Positions 15,421-20,755 of a DNA stretch of 20,755 bases are shown in pieces (the stretch's first letter is position 1; every line of letters starts with the position of its first letter). The notes beneath the pieces are model-generated. The model saw only the letters and a list, made by a program, of their open reading frames with translations. It made no database searches and was not told the origin of the DNA. Source of the stretch: Holophagaceae bacterium UBA706 (GTDB lineage: Bacteria; Acidobacteriota; Holophagae; Holophagales; Holophagaceae); the NCBI GenBank assembly GCA_002298155.1, contig DBME01000196.1, forward strand, positions 4,391-25,145, given 5' to 3'. A program made the position numbers and the translations under genes.

Positions 15421-15897
15421 ATGGACACCCGCCATCCCCGCGCCAAGTCGGACATCAACATCACGCCCCTCATCGACATCGTCCTGGTGCTGCTCATCGT
15501 CTTCATCGTGATGGTGCCCGGCCTGGCCAAGTCGCTGCAGGTGAGCGTGCCACGAACCATCTGCTTGCCTCCCGGAAAGGATGACGAGATCAAGGTTGTG
15601 CTCACCCTGGATCGTGAGGGCAAGCTCTTTCTTCAGCAGGAGGAAGTGGCCGTGGCGGGCCTTTGGGAGCGCCTCGTCCCGGTGGTGATGCTCCAGCCTC
15701 TTGGCATGCGCAAGATCTTCCTCAAGGTCGACGGCGACCAGTCCCAGGAAGCCGCGGTGCGCATCCTTGACCAGATCCGCGTGGCGTCGGACAAGGCGGA
15801 GGCCGCCACGAAGGCGAAGCCCGGCTTCGACAAGGAAAGCGGCGGCCCCATCAAGGTGGCGATCACGCTGCTGAAGGATCCCGCTAGCGCCGGGTAG
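15421..15897 (+). CDS. ExbD/TolR-type biopolymer transport protein
   Basis: This 158-aa protein starts at an ATG with GAGGAGG upstream. It has a short cytoplasmic N-terminus (MDTRHPRAKSDINITP), a single membrane helix (about 16-36) with the conserved proton-path aspartate Asp19 in PLIDIVLVLLIVF, and a periplasmic domain (about 40-158). In ExbB/ExbD and TolQ/TolR systems this subunit uses the proton gradient to power TonB or Tol at the outer membrane. No ExbB or TonB gene adjoins it, so it is an orphan copy here; a small three-helix protein at 17687-18073 is the only candidate partner in the window, and a weak one. Its last 14 bases overlap the end of the opposing small gene. Confidence 0.9.
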   Translation: MDTRHPRAKSDINITPLIDIVLVLLIVFIVMVPGLAKSLQVSVPRTICLPPGKDDEIKVVLTLDREGKLFLQQEEVAVAGLWERLVPVVMLQPLGMRKIFLKVDGDQSQEAAVRILDQIRVASDKAEAATKAKPGFDKESGGPIKVAITLLKDPASAG

Positions 15898-16105
15898 CGT
15901 TGAGCGGCGTGCCGTCCTTGGCAAGGTAGCAGTCAGGACAGTTCTTGAGCCGCGCCGCCGCTTCCCGGTCATAGACATAGTATTGGCGCCCCCGCACGGT
16001 CACGTGGTGATAGAGCATGTGGTTCGTGACGGGGCGCCCCGTGACCGGGCACAGGACGTTGGGCGAGGCGGACCCGATGGCCGCGGCGAGGATGAGGGCG
16101 ATCAT
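15884..16105 (-). CDS. Tiny exported YHS-like cysteine/histidine protein
   Basis: This is a 73-aa protein. The ATG at 16105 has GGGAG upstream (ACGGGAGCAGCC). A short signal-like N-terminus (MIALILAAAIGSAS) is followed by LCPVTGRPV, HMLYHH, VRGRQYYVYD and NCPDCYLAKDGTP. The CP-x-x-G-x-x-V opening and closing C-P-x-x-Y-L resemble YHS domains, which bind heavy metals or stand in metal-handling proteins. Cys19, Cys56 and Cys59 and three histidines could ligate a metal. The gene starts 12 bases after the porin stop, so the two form an operon. Metal binding is an inference from residue content. Its 3' end overlaps the ExbD gene by 14 bases, tail to tail. Confidence 0.7.
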   Translation of the reverse strand: MIALILAAAIGSASPNVLCPVTGRPVTNHMLYHHVTVRGRQYYVYDREAAARLKNCPDCYLAKDGTPLNATRR

Positions 16106-16117
16106 GGCTGCTCCCGT

Positions 16118-17455
16118 TCAGAACTTGACCATCAAGGCCAAGGTGATGCGGCTTTCCGTCTTGCGGAGGTCGGGTGACCAGTCCGGAACGGTGGAACCCA
16201 GGGAGCCTTGGTTCCCCCCGGGGGGTGTCAGGCCGCCGGGGCCTGTGAAGTAGGGCACACTGGCGCCCCGGCGGTTGAACTCCGCGCGCAGGGTGATGTA
16301 TTGGCTCGGCATGTAGTCGTAGGTGGCGGACCAATCCCACGCGTTGAAGGGGTCGCCGGGATTCTGGGTGAAGTAGGGCGTTCCCGAGGCCGCCGTGGCG
16401 CCGTTGATGGGGGGCATCAGCACCAGGTAGCGGCCGGGATTGGTGATGGCGCCCCCGCCCAAGGTGATGGCGTGCCGGTCATGGTCGAACCAGAAGCGGT
16501 TGTACAGCATCCAGCCGGCGAAGTACTGCTTCGGTTCGGTAGCCGTGCCCGAGCGGCTGACGCCGCCTCCCTGCTCATCTCCGAGGTCGAAGGTGAAGGA
16601 CATGGCCATCTTGTCCAGGCCGGGGCCGGGTCGATCGAAATACTTGTACTCGATGCTGTTGTCCGTGTGGCGCCGGGTGCGTTTCGGGTTGCCGAGGGTG
16701 TCGGCGCCCATGAAGTAGTTGTTGGAAATGAAGGCGAGGTCGCCGTTGGGGCGCCACCAGACCGATGCGCCGATGCCCGGGGTGTTGTTGAACATGTTGT
16801 AGGACTGCCAGCCGTTGGTGAGCCAGACTTCGAGCTTGAGCTTGTCGCTGGGGAAGACCTGGAGACGTAAGCCATTGAAGAACCACGGCGTGTTCGACGA
16901 GACGTAGGAGGGCTGGTAGGCCCAGTTGTCGAAGTTGTAGAAGCTGAACAGCCCGATGTACGACATGAAGATGCCAGCGTCGAGGTTGACGCCGTTCAAC
17001 ACGTCCCAGTGGTAGCCGCCGTAGGCTTCCGAAAGGTAGCGGTAGGCGTTGTCCGTGCTCCACTGGCCCTTGGTTGCGCTGGCGTCGTTGCGGGGCGTCA
17101 TGGTGGAGAGCATGCCGAACTGGGTGAGGATCCGGCCCCGGACATTGTCCCAATGGAAGTCGCCCCCGATGCCCAGCTGCTGGACCTGGACCTCGTTGGT
17201 GCGCCCCAGCTCGCTGGAGCCGCCCAGGGTGTGGTCCTGGGGATGATTGAAGTCGTAGACCGCATTGACGTCGGCCCGGAATTCACCCGTGAAGTACTTC
17301 GTGTCCAGGATCGCGTCCTTCTGCCGGCAGTTCCCGTTGAGCCACGTGAAATCCGCGAAGGCGAAGGGCTCGGCGGTTTTGGGCGGCGGGGTCGTCTGGG
17401 CGAGGCTGGGCAATGCCGCTCCAGCCGCCAGGATGGCGGAGATCAGGGTTCGCAT
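16118..17455 (-). CDS. Outer-membrane beta-barrel porin (BBP2/OmpL-like)
   Basis: This 445-aa protein starts at an ATG with TTGGAG upstream. A signal peptide (MRTLISAILAAGAALPSLAQ) precedes FADFTWLNGNCRQKDAILDTKYFTGEFRADV, the opening typical of the putative beta-barrel porin-2 family (PF07642). The rest is alternating aromatic strands (GIGGDFHWDNVRGRI, NAWDWSATYDYMPSQYITLRAEFNRRG), and it ends in a strand with a terminal phenylalanine (ALMVKF), the usual outer-membrane insertion signal. It should form a diffusion channel; the solute is unknown. It is the first gene of a two-gene operon with the YHS-like protein. The 231 bases upstream (17456-17686) hold no gene, are lower in GC than the surroundings and presumably include its promoter. 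Confidence 0.88.
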   Translation of the reverse strand: MRTLISAILAAGAALPSLAQTTPPPKTAEPFAFADFTWLNGNCRQKDAILDTKYFTGEFRADVNAVYDFNHPQDHTLGGSSELGRTNEVQVQQLGIGGDFHWDNVRGRILTQFGMLSTMTPRNDASATKGQWSTDNAYRYLSEAYGGYHWDVLNGVNLDAGIFMSYIGLFSFYNFDNWAYQPSYVSSNTPWFFNGLRLQVFPSDKLKLEVWLTNGWQSYNMFNNTPGIGASVWWRPNGDLAFISNNYFMGADTLGNPKRTRRHTDNSIEYKYFDRPGPGLDKMAMSFTFDLGDEQGGGVSRSGTATEPKQYFAGWMLYNRFWFDHDRHAITLGGGAITNPGRYLVLMPPINGATAASGTPYFTQNPGDPFNAWDWSATYDYMPSQYITLRAEFNRRGASVPYFTGPGGLTPPGGNQGSLGSTVPDWSPDLRKTESRITLALMVKF

Positions 17456-17686
17456 GGTGGCTCCAATGGCCGGTGGTTCGTTCGTAATCCAGGCCGTCCA
17501 TGAATATGGTTGGAACCGGATTAAGGGAATCTCAGGATTTGAACCGCGGGTGTTAATCTTCCGTAAAGACGATCAGGCCCTGGGCTATTCCCCCGCATCG
17601 AAATGCCGGGGCCCACCCTGCAATCACAGGCGGCCATCATGCGCGAAGATCTTGCCGAGGCGGACCACCTGCGGTTTCCGGAATCG
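17456..17686. other. Non-coding, lower-GC gap upstream of the porin
   Basis: No open frame with a ribosome binding site is found on either strand. The stretch presumably carries the minus-strand porin promoter; the A/T-rich part near 17500-17570 is the likeliest place, but no convincing -35/-10 pair could be chosen. A short sequence here looks like a tRNA T-loop but does not fold as one. Confidence 0.5.
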
Positions 17687-18073
17687 TTAGTCCTGGCCTA
17701 ATGACCCGAGGATCGCGTAGAAGACGGTGAACCCCAGAACCACCGCAAAGGTGGCGTGCAGAGGCTTGAGTGCCCATTCAAACGCCAGGGCGATGGATTC
17801 CGCATCGACCATTCCTTTGGCTGGTATGTCATGAAGCACCTTTTTGAGGCACACGGAAAACCCCAGCAACCCGCCGAAGAGCGTGATTGCGGCAAGATGT
17901 CCGAACTGAAGGCGAATTCGGGCAATCCATTCCTTGTCCCGGCGATGCACCGTGATGGCCCAGATAAATCGGAGCAGTCCATAGAGGCCGAAGGCTACGG
18001 CGACAGCCGAGACTTGATTGGCAAAGGGGTGCTCGTAAGCCGCAGGTTGAAATTGCAGAAAATCCATCAGCAT
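17687..18073 (-). CDS. Small three-helix membrane protein, possibly MotA/TolQ/ExbB-like
   Basis: This is a 128-aa protein. The ATG at 18073 is preferred because AAAGGAAG stands nine bases before it; the frame is open further upstream but that part has no ribosome binding site and is rich in unlikely residues. Three hydrophobic segments are visible: about 20-41 (NQVSAVAVAFGLYGLLRFIWAI), 57-75 (FGHLAAITLFGGLLGFSVC) and 102-124 (LKPLHATFAVVLGFTVFYAILGS). The second and third, with F-G-G-L-L-G and A-L-K-P-L-x-A-T-x-A, recall the last two helices of MotA/TolQ/ExbB proton-channel proteins, but the usual cytoplasmic loop is absent and the similarity is weak. No function is assigned. It lies alone in a lower-GC stretch, suggesting possible acquisition. 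Confidence 0.65.
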   Translation of the reverse strand: MLMDFLQFQPAAYEHPFANQVSAVAVAFGLYGLLRFIWAITVHRRDKEWIARIRLQFGHLAAITLFGGLLGFSVCLKKVLHDIPAKGMVDAESIALAFEWALKPLHATFAVVLGFTVFYAILGSLGQD

Positions 18074-18277
18074 TGTCGGCGCTTCCTTTGTGTGGGAGTG
18101 GCTGCAGAATATCCGGTTTTTGCGCCAGATCGGCATTCCCAGGCCCCATCCGGAATGGCGACCTTCGGCGGGGAAGCCACCCGTCGCGTGGTCAAGAGTC
18201 AAGGAGCGGTAGGCCGGTGGCCATCGGACCATGAACGCATTTTTGTAGAAATAATTTGTGTTAGGCAGTTAAGGAAT

Positions 18278-18320
18278 GATCTACGTAAAGTTCCGTTGAC
18301 GATCTACGTATGCATACGTA
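18278..18320. promoter_or_regulatory. Operator cluster: palindrome and direct repeats upstream of blaI-like gene
   Basis: tacgtatgcatacgta (18305-18320) is a perfect 16-bp palindrome. The 10-mer gatctacgta occurs twice, at 18278-18287 and 18301-18310, 23 bases apart. The hexamer tacgta occurs three times (18282, 18305, 18315). The palindrome fills the spacer between the -35 and -10 boxes, the classic place for a repressor, and BlaI-family dimers bind such dyads in front of their own gene. Confidence 0.75.
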
Positions 18321-18324
18321 TATT
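18296..18324 (+). promoter_or_regulatory. Sigma70-type promoter of the blaI-blaR1-like operon
   Basis: TTGACG (18296-18301) and TATATT (18319-18324) are separated by exactly 17 bases. This is the best promoter match in the window and lies in an A/T-rich stretch 24 bases before the start codon. Transcription should begin near 18331, leaving a very short leader with the GGAG ribosome binding site. Confidence 0.75.
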
Positions 18325-18347
18325 GATCTCGACCCTCCGGAGCTTCC

Positions 18348-18728
18348 ATGTCCATCCCGCGGCCTGCTGATTTTGAACTGGCGATCCTGCGCGTCCTCTG
18401 GCGGCGCGGGAGGGCCACGGTGCGGGAGGTCCACGAGGACCTCCTGGCGGAGCGGCAGCAGGGCTACACCACCGTCCTCAAGAGCATGCAGATCATGTTC
18501 GAGAAGGGCCTGGTGACCCGGGACGAGTCCCGCAAGACCCATCTCTATTTCCCCGCGGTGGAGGAAGGCGCCACCCGCACGAACCTCCTGAAGGACCTGG
18601 CTGACAAGGCCTTCGGGGGCTCGGCGCTCCAGCTCCTCATGCACGCGCTGCACGGCGAGAGCCCCAGCGCCCAGGAACTGGACGACCTGCAGGCGCTCAT
18701 CGCCTCCAAGCGCCGGGAGCGGAAATGA
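18348..18728 (+). CDS. BlaI/MecI/CopY-family repressor
   Basis: This 126-aa protein has CCGGAG upstream of its ATG. The winged-helix domain (about residues 6-75) is typical: ADFELAILRVLWRRGRATVREVHEDL, then YTTVLKSMQIMFEKGLVTRDESRKTHLYFPA. The C-terminal helices (LLKDLADKAFGGSALQLLMHAL) form the dimer region. BlaI-type proteins bind a dyad in front of their own operon and lose repression when the partner M56 protease is activated, directly or through another step, leading to repressor cleavage. The operator palindrome lies in its promoter. The stop overlaps the next start as ATGA, so repressor and receptor are co-translated. No beta-lactamase gene is near, so the regulated response may not be to beta-lactams. 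Confidence 0.95.
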   Translation: MSIPRPADFELAILRVLWRRGRATVREVHEDLLAERQQGYTTVLKSMQIMFEKGLVTRDESRKTHLYFPAVEEGATRTNLLKDLADKAFGGSALQLLMHALHGESPSAQELDDLQALIASKRRERK

Positions 18729-20344
18729 CGAACGTGATCCCGGCGGTGGGGTGGACGCTCCTGCACTTCCTCTGGCAGGGTGCGGTGGTGGCGGGGCTCG
18801 CAGCGCTGGGGCTCTGGGCCCTGGAGGGCCGGGACAGCCGGTTCCGCTATGCGCTGGCCTGCGTGGGCCTGCTGGCCATGATGGCCGCACCTGCGGTCAC
18901 GTTCTGCGTGCTGAGGGAATCCGGGAACGTGGTTCAGGCGGCCACCGTGCCCGGAGCCCGGCCGTCGCCGGCGCCCGCGGATCCGAAGGATCCTCCAGCC
19001 TCCCCGAGGCCCGGGTTCCGGGAGAAGGTCGATCCCCTCCTGCCCGGCATCGTGCTGCTGTGGGCCGCGGGCTGCCTGGCCATGTCGGTGCGCCTCGCCG
19101 GGGGCTGGGTGTGGCTGCAGTGGCTGCGCCGCCGCCGGGATACCCGGCCCGCGGAGGACGGTGAGCAGCTGCTTCTCCTTCGTCTCTGCCAAGCCATGGG
19201 CGTGGGCAGCAACCTGCGCCTCCTCCTGTGCCGGAGCGTGCCCGGGCCCACGGTGCTGGGCTGGCTCAAGCCGGTGATCCTCATCCCGCCGGCCATGGTC
19301 ACGGGGCTCACTCCGGAGCAGCTGGAGCTGATCCTCGCCCATGAACTGGCCCACGTGCTGAGGCACGACTACCTTGTGAACCTCTTTCAATCGGTCGCCG
19401 AGACCCTGTTCTTCTTCCATCCGGCCGTGTGGTGGATGTCCAGGAAGATCCGCCAGGAACGGGAACAGGCATCGGACGACCTGGTCGTGCGGCTCCGCGG
19501 GGACGCCCTGGATTACGCACAGGCCCTGACGCTCCTGCAGGCCCTCGCCTGCGGGACCACCCCCGCAAAAGCACCGCCCAGGCTCGCCCTGGGCGCCCAA
19601 GGAGGCGACTTCATGTCCCGCATCCACCGCTTGATCTCACCCACGGCCCCCAGCCTCGTCGCGCCCCGGGCCGGCCTCGTCGCACTGCTCATCCTCGCGG
19701 GGGGCTTTGTCCTCCAGGCCCGCCGACCGGCGCCCGCCATCGCGGCTGCCGAGGAGGAGGCCACCGTGCCCAAGGGCGGCGTCTACGTCCGCAGGTATGA
19801 CCGCGACAGCGCCGACGGCCACGCCAAGGCCGGCTCCATCGATCTCATCGCGCAGTCCGCGAGCTACGGGACCCTGGAGGAGGCCCTGGGGCAGATCCAG
19901 AAGCTGCCGGAGGACACGGCAACGGGCTACGTGACCGTACTCCTGACGCCCCCGGACCCGGCATCTGGTTCATGCTGGACCTACAAGTTCACGGGCGTCG
20001 ACCCCCTGCGGGTGCTCACCATCATCCGGGCGCAGGTCGCCCTCGCGCCCATGGAAAAGAAGCCGGGCAGCGTGGAGATCGTGCGCATCAACAGCTTCAC
20101 CCACCAGGGCGGCCTGATCCCGCGCGGCCTGAACGTCTACGTCTGGGCGGGCGATGTGCCGGCGGACGCGGTGCTGGTGGCGCTGGACGAACTGGAGGCC
20201 ATGACGCCCAAGGCGGGCATCCCCCAGGACGTGCGCAAGGTGGTGCCGCCGGGCACCGGCAAGGGCCCCAGGGTCATCCTCGACCTGGAGAACGTGGATC
20301 CGCTTCAGGTGCGCCGCCAGCTTGAAACGGCCCTGGCCCGCTAG
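18725..20344 (+). CDS. BlaR1-like M56 membrane metalloprotease/sensor with unusual C-terminal domain
   Basis: This 539-aa protein overlaps the repressor gene by four bases (ATGA). Membrane helices are seen at about 8-30 (VGWTLLHFLWQGAVVAGLAALGLWAL), 38-60 and 100-125, and a fourth at about 315-335 (RAGLVALLILAGGFVLQ). The M56 zinc motif His206-E-L-A-His210 (LAHELAHVLRHDYLVNL) is followed by Glu247 in REQASDD, the expected third ligand. In BlaR1/MecR1 the C-terminal periplasmic part is a penicillin-binding domain of about 250 residues with an SxxK serine. Here the last 200 residues (from about 340) show no such motif and no family I recognise (VYVRRYDRDSADGHAKAG..., YTYKF-like and VNVYVW-like strands). 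It therefore probably senses another signal. Its stop shares CTAG with the opposing porin gene. Confidence 0.9.
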   Translation: MTNVIPAVGWTLLHFLWQGAVVAGLAALGLWALEGRDSRFRYALACVGLLAMMAAPAVTFCVLRESGNVVQAATVPGARPSPAPADPKDPPASPRPGFREKVDPLLPGIVLLWAAGCLAMSVRLAGGWVWLQWLRRRRDTRPAEDGEQLLLLRLCQAMGVGSNLRLLLCRSVPGPTVLGWLKPVILIPPAMVTGLTPEQLELILAHELAHVLRHDYLVNLFQSVAETLFFFHPAVWWMSRKIRQEREQASDDLVVRLRGDALDYAQALTLLQALACGTTPAKAPPRLALGAQGGDFMSRIHRLISPTAPSLVAPRAGLVALLILAGGFVLQARRPAPAIAAAEEEATVPKGGVYVRRYDRDSADGHAKAGSIDLIAQSASYGTLEEALGQIQKLPEDTATGYVTVLLTPPDPASGSCWTYKFTGVDPLRVLTIIRAQVALAPMEKKPGSVEIVRINSFTHQGGLIPRGLNVYVWAGDVPADAVLVALDELEAMTPKAGIPQDVRKVVPPGTGKGPRVILDLENVDPLQVRRQLETALAR

Positions 20345-20755
20345 AAAGACCAGCCCAGCCCGAGGTTCACCCGGTTCTGGGCCGTGTCCTCCTGAAATCT
20401 CCGCACGTCGGCCTTCAGCACCACGTGGGGGTTCAGGTTGAAGTTGACGCCCGCCGTCCAGATCCGCTCGGCCTTGTCCGGCTCGGGGGTGAGGCCGGCG
20501 GGGGTCAGGGGCTCGAAGGCGCTGGCCGTGTTGAAGGATTCGAACCGCACGAAGGGGGCCAGGGCGTAGCTGCCCGAGGACCACAGGTGGCATGCGGCCT
20601 GGGCGTACCAGCCGTCGAAGCTCTTGGGGACCAGGTAGGGGTTCCCCACCCGGGTCTGGTTGAAGGCGGCGGTGTCGTGGATGGAGCCGGCGGCGTACAC
20701 CGCGCTCAGGTCGAAGATCCCCGGCGTCCAGCGCGCGTGGGCGTCCCAGAGGGTG
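20341..20755 (-). CDS. Outer-membrane porin, C-terminal part; N-terminus beyond the window
   Basis: The minus-strand frame is open from the window edge through T-L-W-D-A-H-A-R-W-T-P-G-I-F-D-L to a TAG stop, so only the last 137 codons are seen. Alternating strands (FDGWYAQAACHLWSSG, LAPFVRFESFNTA, TAGVNFNLNPHVVLKADVRR) and the C-terminal NLGLGWSF with final Phe are those of outer-membrane barrels. H-A-R-W-x-P-G-x-F-D-L, followed by P-F-V-R-x-E and P-x-V-V-L-K-A-D, resembles large porins of the OprO/OprP or similar type, but the subfamily is uncertain. A GTG at 20698-20700 could be mistaken for a start; the reading frame and strand pattern continue upstream of it. Confidence 0.8.
   Translation of the reverse strand, partial: TLWDAHARWTPGIFDLSAVYAAGSIHDTAAFNQTRVGNPYLVPKSFDGWYAQAACHLWSSGSYALAPFVRFESFNTASAFEPLTPAGLTPEPDKAERIWTAGVNFNLNPHVVLKADVRRFQEDTAQNRVNLGLGWSF

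Noticed and set aside
17535..17545. tRNA T-loop-like sequence (GGTTCAAATCC on the minus strand)
   Set aside because: The flanking bases do not form a T stem, and no acceptor, anticodon or D arm can be found around it.
20698..20755. GTG at 20698-20700 as the start of the last minus-strand gene
   Set aside because: The frame continues to the window edge with barrel-strand character upstream of this codon, so the gene is better read as cut by the window.

Overview
The window is high-GC, densely coding bacterial chromosome. Secreted and outer-membrane proteins are abundant: beta-barrel porins, an M13 metallopeptidase, ExbD, a Tat-exported aldo/keto reductase, a DUF4097 protein and a GYF_2 protein. 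Together with strong GGAGG-type ribosome binding sites, this suggests a Gram-negative soil or sediment bacterium, most likely an Acidobacteriota of the Holophagae/Geothrix type. That placement is an inference from gene mix and base composition; no rRNA or marker gene is present. No tRNA, rRNA, CRISPR array, IS element or prophage gene was found.

Layout. (1) 1-369: 3' part of a MarR/OhrR-like regulator. (2) 437-8604: a block with two different caspase-fold proteins, one followed by Sel1-type repeats (437-2368) and one preceded by WD40 repeats (5548-8604). Between them lie a secreted protein on the minus strand (2570-3799) that resembles the C-terminal domain of the eukaryotic endosomal protein SARA/endofin, a decayed duplicate of its own C-terminus (2365-2565), a small beta-rich protein (3929-4228) and a secreted Ntn-type amidohydrolase (4251-5441). 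(3) 8652-11713: two aldo/keto reductases, one without an export signal and one with a Tat signal, flanking a GYF_2-domain membrane protein that contains a pilin-like helix. (4) 11812-15201: a DUF4097 repeat protein, a secreted M13 (neprilysin-like) peptidase whose ribosome binding site lies in a hairpin, and an MTH1187-type thiamine-binding protein. (5) 15421-18073: an orphan ExbD, convergent with an operon of a large porin and a tiny YHS-like cysteine/histidine protein, then a small three-helix membrane protein in a lower-GC stretch. (6) 18278-20344: a BlaI/BlaR1-type pair with a clear promoter and operator, whose M56 receptor carries an unrecognised sensor domain. It is convergent with the 3' end of another porin that runs off the window.

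Working picture. Most genes act in the envelope. The clearest regulatory unit is the blaI-blaR1-like pair: a -35/-10 promoter with a 16-bp perfect palindrome in its spacer, and two genes overlapping by ATGA. The most unusual item is the bacterial SARA-C-like protein with its tandem remnant, located between two caspase-like genes. Nothing in the sequence proves that these neighbours act together.
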